The notes under the pieces are model-generated. The model searched no databases. It saw nothing but the letters and a program-made list of their open reading frames with translations, and was not told where the DNA came from. This document shows positions 6,739 through 16,293 of a DNA stretch of 64,000 nt, piece by piece. Source of the DNA: Thermohalobaculum xanthum (GTDB lineage Bacteria; Pseudomonadota; Alphaproteobacteria; Rhodobacterales; Rhodobacteraceae); contig NZ_JAEHHL010000006.1 in NCBI RefSeq assembly GCF_016623495.1, forward strand, positions 62,001-126,000, given 5' to 3'. Position numbers and translations under genes: made by a program. Position 1 is the first letter of the stretch; each line of letters begins with the position of its first letter.

Positions 6739-9147
6739 ATGAAATCCCATTACCGCGTCGTGGTGATCGGTGGCGGCGTCGTGGGCGCCTCGGTGCTCTA
6801 TCACCTCGCCAAGTTCGGCTGGACGGATGTCTGCCTGATCGAGCGGTCGGTGCTGACCGCAGGATCCAGCTGGCATGCCGCGGGCGGATTTCATGCGCTG
6901 AACGCGGATCCGAACATCGCGGCATTGCAGGCCTACACGATCGATCTGCTGAGCGAGATCGAGAAGGAATCCGGGCAGTCCGTCGGCATGCACATGACCG
7001 GCGGCATGACGCTGGCCGGCACGCCGGATCGCTGGGAATGGCTGCAGTCCGCCTACCGCACCTTCCAGTCGATCGGGATCGAGGATGTCCGCCTGATCAC
7101 GCCCGAGGAAGCAGGCGAGCTTTGCCCCGTGATGTCGACGGACGGGATCCTCGGCGGCATGTGGGCTGATCGCGAGGGTTATGTCGACACGACCGGAACG
7201 GTTCATGCCTACGCCGGCGCCGCCAAGAAGCGCGGCGCCGAGGTGATCGAGCACAACCGGGTGCTCGAGTTGTACCAGACCGCCGAGGGCTGGCAGGTCG
7301 TGACCGAGAAGGGCACGGTGAGCTGCGAGCATGTCGTCAATGCCGGCGGCCTCTGGGCCAAGCAGGTGGGGCGCATGGCCGGGATCGAACTGCCCGTCAG
7401 CCCGCTCGCGCACCACTACCTGCTGACCGAGACGATCCCGGAGGTCGCAGATCTCGACCGCGAGCTGCCCCTGGTCGTCGACCTCGAAGGCTTCACCTAC
7501 ATGCGGCAGGACCAGAAGGGGATGCTTCTGGGGATCTACGAGATCGACCATCAGCACTGGATGATGGACGGCGCACCGTGGAACTACGGCTTCGAGCTCC
7601 TGCAGGAGGATCTGGATCGGATCGCGAACGAGCTGACGCTCGGCTTCCAGCGCTATCCGGTCCTTCAGGAGGCCGGTGTGCGCAACTGGGTCAACGGCGC
7701 ATTCACCTTCTCGCCCGACGGCAACCCGCTGGTCGGGCCGGTGCGGGGCAAGCGTGGCTACTGGTGCGCCTGCGCGGTGATGGCCGGGTTCCTGCAGGGC
7801 GGCGGCGTGGGCAAGTCGCTGGCTGAATGGATGATCCATGGCGAGCCCGAGGCCGACGTCTTCGGCATGGACGTGGCGCGCTACGGCCCTTACGCCGAGA
7901 ACCGCGAATACATCCGGCAGACGACGGGGCAGTTCTACACCCGGCGCTTCGTCATGACTTACCCGAACGAGCAGCTGCCTGCCGGACGGCCGCTGAAGAT
8001 GGCTCCGGCGCATGACGCGATGACGGCTGCTGGCTGCCGCTGGGGCGTCAGCTGGGGACTGGAGGTGCCGCTCTACTTCGCGCCCTCGCCCGAGTTCCAG
8101 GAGAAGCCGACGCTGAAGCGTTCGAACGCCTTCGACATCGTGGGCGCCGAGTGCCGCGCCGTCCGCGAGAGCGTCGGGCTCCTCGACATTTCCGGCTTCT
8201 CGCGGTTCGAGGTCTCCGGACCCGGTGCAAAGGCGTGGCTCGACCACCTCATGGCCTCGAGGCTGCCCGGCCCCGGCCGAGCCCGCCTCGCGCCGATGCT
8301 GAGCGAGACCGGCAAGCTCAAGGGTGACCTCACGGTCTTCAACTGGGGCGACGGAACCTGGTGGATCATGGGAAGCTACTACCTGCGCGAATGGCACATG
8401 CGCTGGTTCCACGATCACATGCATGAGGGTGTCGACCTGCGCGACCTGTCCGACGACATCGTCGGCTTCAGCCTGGCAGGTCCCAACTCGCGCAAGGTGC
8501 TCGAAAAGCTGACGGCCGATCCGATCGCCGAGCTTCCATTCATGGGATGCGGAAGCTTCGACATCGGCCTGATCCGCGCCCGGGTCGGACGGCTGTCGGT
8601 CGCGGGCGAGCTTGGCTACGAGATCCACTGCCATGCCACCGAACAGGTTGCGTTGCGCCGCGCGCTGCTCGAGGCTGGAGCCGAGTTCGGCATCCGCGAA
8701 TACGGCTTCAATGCGCTGCTGAGCCTGAGGCTCGAGAAGAGCTTCGGTATCTGGTCGGCCGAGTTCACGCAGGGCTACACTCCCGCAATGACGGGGATGG
8801 ATCGCTGGATCGCATGGGGCAAGGGCGACTTCGTCGGGCGCGAAGCCGCACTGGCCGAGCGCGAGGCCGGCGGCGCCCGCCAGGTCGTGGTGACATTGGA
8901 GGTCGATGCCGCGGACGCGGACGCCAGCGGTTTCGAGCCGGTGTGGTGGAACGCCACGCGCGTCGGCTTCGTCACCTCGGGCGGCTACGGCCATACGCTC
9001 GGCAAGTCCCTGGCGATGGCGATGGTCGACCGCGACGCCGCGCAGGTCGGCACCGAGCTTGCCGTCCATGTCGTGGGCGTCGAGAGTGCGGCGCGGGTGA
9101 TCGCCCCCTCGCCCTATGATCCGGACGGCAAGGCGATGAGGCTCTGA
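6739..9147 (+). CDS. Dimethylglycine dehydrogenase-like flavoprotein (DAO + GcvT domains)
   Basis: An 802-residue two-domain enzyme. Residues 5-400 or so are a DAO-type FAD domain with VVVIGGGVVGASVLYHLAKFG and SSWHAAGG; His46 of the WHAAG motif is the usual covalent FAD attachment residue in dimethylglycine/sarcosine dehydrogenases. From about residue 430 a GcvT-like folate-binding domain follows (GLLDISGFSRFEVSGPGAKA, then GELGYEIHCHAT). Such enzymes oxidatively demethylate tertiary amines and pass the one-carbon unit to tetrahydrofolate. Its stop overlaps the start of the mttB-family gene. Dimethylglycine is the obvious substrate next to soxBDAG, but another N-methyl amino acid is possible. 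Confidence 0.88.
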   Translation: MKSHYRVVVIGGGVVGASVLYHLAKFGWTDVCLIERSVLTAGSSWHAAGGFHALNADPNIAALQAYTIDLLSEIEKESGQSVGMHMTGGMTLAGTPDRWEWLQSAYRTFQSIGIEDVRLITPEEAGELCPVMSTDGILGGMWADREGYVDTTGTVHAYAGAAKKRGAEVIEHNRVLELYQTAEGWQVVTEKGTVSCEHVVNAGGLWAKQVGRMAGIELPVSPLAHHYLLTETIPEVADLDRELPLVVDLEGFTYMRQDQKGMLLGIYEIDHQHWMMDGAPWNYGFELLQEDLDRIANELTLGFQRYPVLQEAGVRNWVNGAFTFSPDGNPLVGPVRGKRGYWCACAVMAGFLQGGGVGKSLAEWMIHGEPEADVFGMDVARYGPYAENREYIRQTTGQFYTRRFVMTYPNEQLPAGRPLKMAPAHDAMTAAGCRWGVSWGLEVPLYFAPSPEFQEKPTLKRSNAFDIVGAECRAVRESVGLLDISGFSRFEVSGPGAKAWLDHLMASRLPGPGRARLAPMLSETGKLKGDLTVFNWGDGTWWIMGSYYLREWHMRWFHDHMHEGVDLRDLSDDIVGFSLAGPNSRKVLEKLTADPIAELPFMGCGSFDIGLIRARVGRLSVAGELGYEIHCHATEQVALRRALLEAGAEFGIREYGFNALLSLRLEKSFGIWSAEFTQGYTPAMTGMDRWIAWGKGDFVGREAALAEREAGGARQVVVTLEVDAADADASGFEPVWWNATRVGFVTSGGYGHTLGKSLAMAMVDRDAAQVGTELAVHVVGVESAARVIAPSPYDPDGKAMRL

Positions 9148-10694
9148 TGCATCGGGAGGGGCGGACGCGCACGGGACGGCGGCGCCCTTCCGGCGGGGCG
9201 GCTGAGCCCCGCTCCGCCCGCTCGGTCAATTACCGCCAGCTGCGCAATCCCTTCCCGCAGATGGCGGTCTTCTCCGCGGACCGGATCGCCGCCATCCACG
9301 ATGCCGCGCTTTCCGTGCTCGAGGGTCTCGGGATCAGGGTGCTCCTGCCCGAGGCGCGTGCAGTCTTCCGCGCTGCGGGCGCGCGCGTCGACGACGAGAC
9401 CGGCATGGTTCATCTCGGCCGCGAGATCGTGGAAGCCGCGCTTGCCTCGGCGCCGACCTCGATCACCTGCCGCGCCGGCACACGGTCGCGCGACGTTGTG
9501 CTCGAGCCCGGCAGCCTGGTGTTCCAGCCCGGCGCCGGCGCGCCGCATGCCACCGATCTCGCGCGCGGCCGCCGTCCCGGCACCGGCCGAGACTTCCGCG
9601 AGCTTGTGCAGATCACCCAAGCCTTCGACGTGCTGCACATGGTGCCGCCACTGGTCGAGCCGCAGGACATCGCGACCAGCCTGCGCCACTACTTCACGAT
9701 GGAGGCCCAGCTGACGCTCAGCGACAAGCTGCCCTTCATCTATTCCCGCGGCACGCCGCAGGTGATGGACTGCTTCGAGATGGTGCGCGATTTCCGTGGG
9801 CTCTCGGACGAGGCGTTCCAGTCGGAAAGCCACTGCTACACGATCATCAACACGAATTCGCCGCGGCAGCTCGATATTCCGATGTCGCAAGGCCTGATCG
9901 ACTTTGCGCGGTATGGCCAGGTCTCGATCGTCACGCCGTTCACCCTGATGGGCGCCATGGCCCCGATCACGGTCGCAGGCGCCTTGACGCTCAGCCATGC
10001 CGAGGCGCTGGCCGCCATCGCCTTGACGCAGCTCGTGCGGCCGGGCGCGCCGGTCTGCTACGGCACCTTCACCTCGAACGTCGACATGCGATCGGGCGCC
10101 CCCGCCTTCGGCACGCCCGAGCATTTCAAGGCCTCGCTGGCTGCTGGACAGCTCGCCCGGCATATCGGGCTTCCATGGCGCTGCGCCAGCGGTTCGGCGG
10201 CGAACATCAATGACACCCAGGCAGCGCACGAGACCCAGTTCGCACTCTGGGGCTGCCTGTTGGCGGGAGCGACCGTGATCATCCACGCGGCGGGCTGGCT
10301 CGAGGGCGGGCTTACGGTTTCCTACGAAAAGCTCATTACCGATCTGGAAGTCCTTCAGATGGTCGCCGAGCTTTGCGCCGTGACGCCGGCAGGCGAGGGT
10401 GAACTCGCGCTCGACGCGTTGGCCGAGGTGCCCCCCGGCGGACACTTCTTCGGTGCCGCCCACACCATGGCCCGCTACCAGACCGAATTCTACGAGCCGC
10501 TGGTGGCCGACTGGTCGAATTTCGGCACATGGGCCGAGCGCGGGTCGCGCGACAGCAATTCCCGCGCGACCGCGATCTGGAAGGAGATCGTCGCCACCGA
10601 TGCACGCCCCCAGGCCGATGCCGACCGGGTGGGACGCCTTCACGACTTCATCGCGCGCCGCAGTGCGGATGGCGGCGCGCCACCGGAGAGCTGA
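9147..10694 (+). CDS. MttB-family (trimethylamine methyltransferase-like) protein, non-pyrrolysine
   Basis: A 515-residue protein of the COG5598 MttB family: an N-terminal NYRQLRNPFPQM region, AIHDAALSVLEGLGIRV, and a TIM-barrel body with TPFTLMGAMAPITVAGALTLSHAEALA and a C-terminal GHFFGAAHTMARYQTEFYEP block. The frame has no internal amber codon, so it is the non-pyrrolysine type, whose characterised members demethylate quaternary amines such as glycine betaine, proline betaine or carnitine, normally with a corrinoid partner protein. No corrinoid protein or reactivase is present in this window. The ATG overlaps the upstream stop. Predicted role: first demethylation of a quaternary amine ahead of the DMGDH-like and sarcosine oxidase steps. 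Confidence 0.85.
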   Translation: MHREGRTRTGRRRPSGGAAEPRSARSVNYRQLRNPFPQMAVFSADRIAAIHDAALSVLEGLGIRVLLPEARAVFRAAGARVDDETGMVHLGREIVEAALASAPTSITCRAGTRSRDVVLEPGSLVFQPGAGAPHATDLARGRRPGTGRDFRELVQITQAFDVLHMVPPLVEPQDIATSLRHYFTMEAQLTLSDKLPFIYSRGTPQVMDCFEMVRDFRGLSDEAFQSESHCYTIINTNSPRQLDIPMSQGLIDFARYGQVSIVTPFTLMGAMAPITVAGALTLSHAEALAAIALTQLVRPGAPVCYGTFTSNVDMRSGAPAFGTPEHFKASLAAGQLARHIGLPWRCASGSAANINDTQAAHETQFALWGCLLAGATVIIHAAGWLEGGLTVSYEKLITDLEVLQMVAELCAVTPAGEGELALDALAEVPPGGHFFGAAHTMARYQTEFYEPLVADWSNFGTWAERGSRDSNSRATAIWKEIVATDARPQADADRVGRLHDFIARRSADGGAPPES

Positions 10695-10695
10695 G

Positions 10696-11367
10696 ATGTC
10701 GAGACGATCCGATCCGGTGCTTCATCGCGACGACCCGAGCAAGGAGCCGCTTGTCGGCCACGTGAAGGTCACCCGCGAGGACTGGCTGAACGTCGCCCGC
10801 GCCATTCTCGTCGGCGACGGCGTGGCTGAGGTCAAGATCCTGCCGATCAGCGAGCGGCTCGGCGTGTCTCGCTCCAGCTTCTACTGGTATTTCAAGAACC
10901 GCGAGGACCTTTTGGGCGCCCTGCTCGAGGACTGGGCGCGAAGGAACACCAGCACGCTGGTGGCGCATTGCGGTATGCCGGCGGCCACGATCACGGGCGC
11001 GGTGTGCAACTTCTTCCGCTGCTTCCTTGCGCCGGACCTGTTTGATCCCGGGCTGGATTTCGCAGTGCGGGAATGGGCGCGCCGGGACGCCGCGGTCCGG
11101 GAGATCATCGACCGGGCGGACAAGGATCGGCTGGCGGCGGTCAGGGAGATGTTCGCGCGCCACGGCTACGACCCGTTCGACGCCGATGTCCGGGCGCGCA
11201 TCCTCTATTTCATGCAGCTCGGCTATCACGCGCTTGAGCAGGCCGAGCCGATGGCCGAGCGGCTTGGGCGCCTCGAAGGCTATCTCGAGGGCTTTACCGG
11301 CCACGCTCCGGCGCCTGGCGAGTGCGATGCCCTGCGGGTGTTCGCGAAGGAAGAAGCCGGATCATGA
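10696..11367 (+). CDS. TetR/AcrR-family regulator
   Basis: A 223-residue protein. The N-terminal 75 residues hold the TetR DNA-binding domain: helix-turn-helix around residues 48-68 with ISERLGVSRSSFYWYFKNREDLLGALL, a textbook TetR HTH end. The C-terminal half is an all-helical ligand-binding domain ending in a YHALEQAEP/EGYLEGF region. The start ATG 10696 lies 1 base after the mttB-family stop and the gene overlaps soxB by 4 bases, so it is transcribed inside the catabolic operon. It is the natural candidate to bind the paired palindromes at 3641 and 6670. Confidence 0.88.
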   Translation: MSRRSDPVLHRDDPSKEPLVGHVKVTREDWLNVARAILVGDGVAEVKILPISERLGVSRSSFYWYFKNREDLLGALLEDWARRNTSTLVAHCGMPAATITGAVCNFFRCFLAPDLFDPGLDFAVREWARRDAAVREIIDRADKDRLAAVREMFARHGYDPFDADVRARILYFMQLGYHALEQAEPMAERLGRLEGYLEGFTGHAPAPGECDALRVFAKEEAGS

Positions 11368-12617
11368 CGCGTCGATACTCAGCCCTTTCCCTTTTTCGTG
11401 AAGGGCTTGGCGGTCACCGTGGCTGGCAGCCTGCCTGGCGCAAGGCCGATCCTCGTCCGGCTTACGACGCGATCATCGTCGGTGGCGGCGGCCACGGCCT
11501 CGCGACCGCGTATTACTTGGCGAAGAACCACGGCATCACGCGTGTGGCGGTGCTGGAGCGTGGGTGGGTCGGCGGCGGTAACACGGGCCGGAATACCACC
11601 GTCGTCCGCTCGAACTATTTCTACCCGGAGAGCGTCGCTCTCTACGATCTGGCGCTGCGGCTCTACGAAGGGCTGAGCCGCGAGCTCAACTACAACATCA
11701 TGCTCAGCCAGCGCGGCATGCTGATCGCCGCGCACACGCCGATGCAGATGGAGATCTGCACCCGCATCGCCAACGCCATGCAGCTCAACGGCGTGGATGG
11801 CGCGCTGATGAGCGCCGAGGAGGCGATGCGCCGCGTGCCCCTGCTTAACCGGAGCGAGGACGCGCGCTACCGCTGCATGGGCGGTATCTGGCAAGGCCGG
11901 GCCGGAGTGGCGCGGCATGACGCGGTCGCCTGGGCATATGCCCGCGCGGCAAGCGGCCTTGGCATCGACATCATCGAGAATTGCGCCGTCACCGACCTGC
12001 TGATCGAGGGTGGCCGCGTGACAGGTGTCGAGACCTCGCGCGGCACGATCCGGGCCGAGCGCGTGGGCCTCGCCGCCGCCGGCGCAACGCCGGGCTTGGC
12101 GGCGCGCGCGGGCGTGACGCTGCCGATCCACACATATGCGTTGCAGGCTTTCGTGTCGGAACCGGTTAAGCCATGTCTCGACACGGTGCTTCTTTACCTG
12201 GGAACCGGAACCTACGTGTCGCAGTCCGACAAGGGCGAGCTCGTGGTCGGAGGCGGTCTCGACCGTGTCCCGACGCATGGCCAGCGCGGCAACCTGCCGG
12301 CGCAGGAGACCGTGCTCTCGGGGCTTCTCGAGATGTTTCCGGCCTTCGGCCAGCTGAAGCTTCTGCGCCAGTGGGCCGGCGTGGTCGACGTGGTGCCCGA
12401 CAGCTCGCCGGTGATCGGGCCGACAGCCGTTGAAGGGCTCTATCTCAACTGCGGATGGGGCACCGGGGGGTTCAAGGCAATCCCGGCTGGCGGCTGGCTC
12501 CTGGCGCATCTTCTGGCCCGGGGCGAGCATCACGAGATCAGTCGCCCCTTTGGCCTCGACCGCTTCGTGACGGGCCGCCTCATCGACGAGGCGGCCGGTT
12601 CTGGCATCGCGCACTAG
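11364..12617 (+). CDS. soxB: Heterotetrameric sarcosine oxidase, subunit beta
   Basis: A 417-residue flavoprotein. The N-terminus RYSALSLFREGLGGHRGWQPAWR is typical of SoxB, followed by AIIVGGGGHGLATAYYLAKNHG (FAD dinucleotide fold). RHDAVAWAYARAA carries His185, the position of covalent FMN attachment in this family. It holds the noncovalent FAD and part of the FMN site and oxidises sarcosine to glycine with O2. It overlaps the TetR stop in ATGA. A start further upstream (11322) would lie within tetR and lacks this N-terminal signature. Confidence 0.95.
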   Translation: MTRRYSALSLFREGLGGHRGWQPAWRKADPRPAYDAIIVGGGGHGLATAYYLAKNHGITRVAVLERGWVGGGNTGRNTTVVRSNYFYPESVALYDLALRLYEGLSRELNYNIMLSQRGMLIAAHTPMQMEICTRIANAMQLNGVDGALMSAEEAMRRVPLLNRSEDARYRCMGGIWQGRAGVARHDAVAWAYARAASGLGIDIIENCAVTDLLIEGGRVTGVETSRGTIRAERVGLAAAGATPGLAARAGVTLPIHTYALQAFVSEPVKPCLDTVLLYLGTGTYVSQSDKGELVVGGGLDRVPTHGQRGNLPAQETVLSGLLEMFPAFGQLKLLRQWAGVVDVVPDSSPVIGPTAVEGLYLNCGWGTGGFKAIPAGGWLLAHLLARGEHHEISRPFGLDRFVTGRLIDEAAGSGIAH

Positions 12618-12628
12618 GAGGGATCGGC

Positions 12629-12895
12629 ATGCAACGGTTCCAATGCCCCTTCTGCGGGCTTCGCGACGAGACCGAGTTCCACTTCGCCACCGAGGCCGGC
12701 AAGTCCCGGCCCGAGCCGGCCGAGGAGGTCACCGATGCAGAATGGGCAGCGTATCTGCATCTCAACGACGCTTTGAAGGGCCAGGCGCGCGAGGTCTGGG
12801 TGCATCTGACCTGTGGCGAATACTTTCTCATGACCCGCGATACGCTGACCCGTGAAGTGAGCGGTTCCGAGGCCCTGCCGGGGCGGGCATCATGA
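12629..12895 (+). CDS. soxD: Sarcosine oxidase, subunit delta
   Basis: An 88-residue protein with zinc-binding residues Cys6, Cys9 (CPFCG), His59 and Cys62 (HLTCGEYF), as in the delta subunit of heterotetrameric sarcosine oxidase. AGGAGGGATCGGC precedes the ATG. It overlaps soxA in ATGA. The order beta-delta-alpha-gamma is the canonical one. Confidence 0.93.
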   Translation: MQRFQCPFCGLRDETEFHFATEAGKSRPEPAEEVTDAEWAAYLHLNDALKGQAREVWVHLTCGEYFLMTRDTLTREVSGSEALPGRAS

Positions 12896-15732
12896 GCGGC
12901 TGGCGGCACCCGACAGCCGGTCGCGTCAACCGCGAGCGCCCGGCGGGCTTTCACTTCGACGGGATCGCGCTGACGGGGTTCGAGGGCGACACGCTTGCCT
13001 CCGCGCTGCTCGCCTCGGGAACGCGGGTGCTGGGCCGGAGCTTCAAGTATCACCGCCCGCGCGGCCTCTGGGGCATGGGGGGCGAGGAGCCGAACGCGAT
13101 CCTCGACGTTACCCGCGATGGCGTCACCATGCCAAATGTCCGCGCGACGACCGAGCTGCTCGAGGACGGCATGGCGCTCTCGTCGGTCAATGCCGCGCCT
13201 GATGCGGCGCACGACCGGTATCGGCTGCTCGATCGGCTCCAGCGGTTCCTGCCGGCCGGCTTCTACTACAAGACCTTCATGCGTCCCGGGTGGATGACCT
13301 GGGAGCCGATGATCCGCAGGATGGCGGGCCTCGGTCGGATCGACCCGGCCAATTGTCCTCCGGCCGATTGCCCGCGGATCAACGCGCAATGCGATCTTCT
13401 GATCATCGGCGCGGGCCCCGCCGGCCTTGCCGCCGCCCGCGCTGCTGCCCGCAAGGGGCGGGCGGTCTGGCTGGTCGACGAGGCGCCCGAGCCGGGCGGC
13501 AGCCTGCGGTGGCGCGGTGGCTTTATCGATGGCGCGGACTGGCGCGAATTCGTCGACGCAGTGCAGGCTGAGGTTCTCGCGGCCGGAGGCCGGGTGCTTG
13601 CACGCACGACGCTTTGGGGCGCCTTCGACCACGGTCTGTTCGCGGCGTGGGAGCGCAGGACCGGCCTGCCTGACGTGCACTGGCGCATCCGTGCCGGCGA
13701 GGTAATCCTGGCGGCGGGAGCCATCGAGCGACCGCTCTGGTTCGCGAACAATGATCTGCCGGGCGTGATGTCGGCCGAAGCCGCCTTGCACCACCTGGTT
13801 CTTTATGGCGCTGTCGCCGGCCGGCGCATCGTGCTCGCGACCGGCGGGGACGCGAGCTATCCGGTAGCCGCCGCTCTTGCCGAGGCTGGTGCCGAGGTGA
13901 CGCTCACCGACATCCGACCCGAGGGTCCCGACGCGCCGGAAGGCGTCCGGGTCGTCCGCGCGGCCCGGCTCACCGCCGCCCGGGGCGGCCGGGAGGTCCG
14001 GTGCGCGGTGATCGACGGCGAGGCGTGGGAGGCAGACACGGTCCTCACGTCGGGCGGCTACACGCCTTCGGTTCACCTCTACTGCCAGGCCGGTGGCAAG
14101 CTCGACTGGGATGACGTGCGCGATGCGCTGGTGCCGCGCCGGGGAACCGCTCCGATCATGGTCGCCGGCGCTGCCAGTGGCAGCTTCGGGCTGTCCGCGG
14201 CATTAGCCGAGGGGCATGCCGCCGCAGGCGGCGAAGGCCCGGCGCCACGTCCCGAGGGGGATGCTCCTTGGGGCGTCACACCGATGAGGCCCGATCCGGC
14301 GCTGCCAGGGCGCCAGTGGATTGATCTGCAGAACGACGTCACACTCAAGGATGTGGGCCTGGCAGCACGCGAGGGCTTCACCTCGGTCGAGCATCTCAAG
14401 CGCTACACCACGCTGGGAATGGCGACCGACCAGGGGCGCACCTCGAACTTCGCGGGGCTTGCCGCGATGGCGGCGCTGACCGCGCGCAGCATCCCCGAGA
14501 CCGGTACGACGACCTATCGGCCTCCGTTCACACCTGTGCCTCTCGCGGTGATTGCCGGGCGCCGCAGGGGCGCGCTGTTCAACCCGCTCAAGCGTCTGCC
14601 GCTCGAGCCCGAGCATCGTGCAGCCGGCGCGCGCTTCCGCGAGTACGGCGGCTGGCTGCGCCCGGCGGTCTACGGAACCGGCGACGAGTCGACGCTGGCC
14701 GTCGACGAAGCCCGGACCGCGCGCCAGAGCGTGGGCATCTTCGACGCCTCCCCACTCGGCAAGATCGAGGTGATCGGGCCCGGCGCGCCCGAACTTCTCG
14801 ATTTCGCCAATTACGTGCGCATGTCGACCTTGCGGCCCGGGCGCGCGCGCTACGGGTTCATGCTGGCGGAAAGCGGCGTCGTCTATGACGATGGGGTGGT
14901 GCTGCGGCTGGCCGAGGACCGCTTCATCGTCTCGGCCTCCTCCAGCCACGTCGCGGGCGTGCTCCTGCGGCTCGAGGATGCGCGCCAGGACAGGTTCGAC
15001 CCGTCCAGGGTCGTTCTGCATGATGTCACCGCCCATTGGGTCACGCTGACCGTCACGGGACCGCGCGCCCGCGACCTGCTCGATGAGGCGGAGATCGCGG
15101 TGCCCGAGATGCCGCATATGGGCGTGGCCGAAACCACCGAGGCGGGCCATCCGATGCGCATCGCGCGCGTCAGCTTCACCGGCGATCTGAGCTATGAGGT
15201 ATCGGTGCCGGCGCGCCATTCGGACGACCTGCGCAACCGGCTGGATCGTGCGCGCGGCGCGGTGGGGGGGCGCTGGATCGGGCTAGAAGCCGTCATGATC
15301 CTGCGCGCCGAGAAGGGCTACATCCTCGTTGGCAAGGATACCGACGGCCTGACGATGCCGCACGATTTGGGCTGGGGAGCGCAGCGCGAGCGGCGCCGTG
15401 ACGAGTACCTGGGCAAACGCTCGCTCTTTACGCCCGAAGGGTGCAGGGAGGGGCGCCGGCAACTGGTGGGAATCGCCGTGTCCGACGGCGATGCGCCGCT
15501 GGCGGCGGGGGCACATCTGGTGCCGCTCGACGGGCCGCGCCGCTCGCTTGGCTTCGTGACGTCGAGCTACCGAAGCCCCGGTCTCGACCGTCCGATCGCA
15601 CTGGCGCTCCTGGAAGACGGCCGGGCACGGATCGGAGACAGGATCGGTTGCTTCCACATGGGCGAGGTGCGGGCCGCTGTCGTCGCTCCGGCCTGTGCCT
15701 TCGATCCGGAGGGACATCGCCTTGATGGATGA
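12892..15732 (+). CDS. soxA: Sarcosine oxidase, subunit alpha
   Basis: A 946-residue subunit. The N-terminal 100 residues resemble a ferredoxin-like module without a cluster (FKYHRPRGLWGMGGEEPNAI). Next comes an NAD/FAD-binding disulfide-reductase-type region (LLIIGAGPAGLAAARAAARKG, around residue 165) and a C-terminal GcvT-like tetrahydrofolate-binding domain from about residue 580 (GIFDASPLGKIEVIGPGAPELLDF). It produces 5,10-methylene-THF from the sarcosine methyl group. The length fits the family. The stop overlaps the gamma-subunit start. Confidence 0.95.
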   Translation: MSGWRHPTAGRVNRERPAGFHFDGIALTGFEGDTLASALLASGTRVLGRSFKYHRPRGLWGMGGEEPNAILDVTRDGVTMPNVRATTELLEDGMALSSVNAAPDAAHDRYRLLDRLQRFLPAGFYYKTFMRPGWMTWEPMIRRMAGLGRIDPANCPPADCPRINAQCDLLIIGAGPAGLAAARAAARKGRAVWLVDEAPEPGGSLRWRGGFIDGADWREFVDAVQAEVLAAGGRVLARTTLWGAFDHGLFAAWERRTGLPDVHWRIRAGEVILAAGAIERPLWFANNDLPGVMSAEAALHHLVLYGAVAGRRIVLATGGDASYPVAAALAEAGAEVTLTDIRPEGPDAPEGVRVVRAARLTAARGGREVRCAVIDGEAWEADTVLTSGGYTPSVHLYCQAGGKLDWDDVRDALVPRRGTAPIMVAGAASGSFGLSAALAEGHAAAGGEGPAPRPEGDAPWGVTPMRPDPALPGRQWIDLQNDVTLKDVGLAAREGFTSVEHLKRYTTLGMATDQGRTSNFAGLAAMAALTARSIPETGTTTYRPPFTPVPLAVIAGRRRGALFNPLKRLPLEPEHRAAGARFREYGGWLRPAVYGTGDESTLAVDEARTARQSVGIFDASPLGKIEVIGPGAPELLDFANYVRMSTLRPGRARYGFMLAESGVVYDDGVVLRLAEDRFIVSASSSHVAGVLLRLEDARQDRFDPSRVVLHDVTAHWVTLTVTGPRARDLLDEAEIAVPEMPHMGVAETTEAGHPMRIARVSFTGDLSYEVSVPARHSDDLRNRLDRARGAVGGRWIGLEAVMILRAEKGYILVGKDTDGLTMPHDLGWGAQRERRRDEYLGKRSLFTPEGCREGRRQLVGIAVSDGDAPLAAGAHLVPLDGPRRSLGFVTSSYRSPGLDRPIALALLEDGRARIGDRIGCFHMGEVRAAVVAPACAFDPEGHRLDG

Positions 15733-16237
15733 GATGAGCTGGCCCGACACCATACCCTCGCCGGGCGCGACACTTGACCTCGGCGGCGTTCAGGCCGCCT
15801 GCCTCGCTCCGGGCCACGCCGTTCTGGTCTCGGGGAATCTCGGCGCCGCGCTTGCCGAACTCGCGCCCGGGGCACGGATGGTCGGCCTCGGTGGTGACAT
15901 CGGTGGCGGGGCTTTCGCGCTGCGCATTGCCCGGGATCGGGCGCTGCTTGTTGCCCCGACGCCCTTCGAAATTGCAGACGGGTGGCAAGCGGCAGATTAC
16001 GGAGTGAGCCGCGCGGGCGACGCCTTTTGCCCGATCAGTCTCGTCGGAGAGAGAGCCGGGCAAGTCATCGCCCAGGGCACCGCGTGCGACCTTAAAGGCA
16101 ACTCGCCCTCGGCCGCACTGATCTTCGCCGGGCAGTTCGCATTGCTCGCCCGCGACGGCGCTGCGTTCATGCTGTGGGTCGAGCGTCCCATGCTGGCCTA
16201 TGTCTGGGACTGGATCGGGCAAGCCGGCAAGGACTGA
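15725..16237 (+). CDS. soxG: Sarcosine oxidase, subunit gamma
   Basis: A 170-residue protein at the expected fourth position of a soxBDAG operon. It shows the GcvT-like gamma-subunit pattern: CPISLVGERAGQVIAQGTACDL-type region, then AALIFAGQFALLARDGAAFMLWVERPMLAYVWDWI. The ATG at 15725 is preferred (8-base overlap with soxA, GGAGGG upstream); ATG 15734 is also possible, and an in-frame start at 15695 would lie deep in soxA. Confidence 0.85.
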   Translation: MDEMSWPDTIPSPGATLDLGGVQAACLAPGHAVLVSGNLGAALAELAPGARMVGLGGDIGGGAFALRIARDRALLVAPTPFEIADGWQAADYGVSRAGDAFCPISLVGERAGQVIAQGTACDLKGNSPSAALIFAGQFALLARDGAAFMLWVERPMLAYVWDWIGQAGKD

Positions 16238-16293
16238 GCGGCTGACGGTTGCTGGCAGTCCCGTTTGAGGCCTCAGGTGGCGGGGCGGCGGGC

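Noticed and set aside
6664-9069. 801-residue minus-strand frame opposite the flavoprotein
   Set aside because: Antisense to a gene with clear FAD and folate domains; no recognisable motifs of its own.
9147-10694. Pyrrolysine-containing MttB
   Set aside because: The reading frame contains no in-frame TAG, so the protein belongs to the non-pyrrolysine branch.
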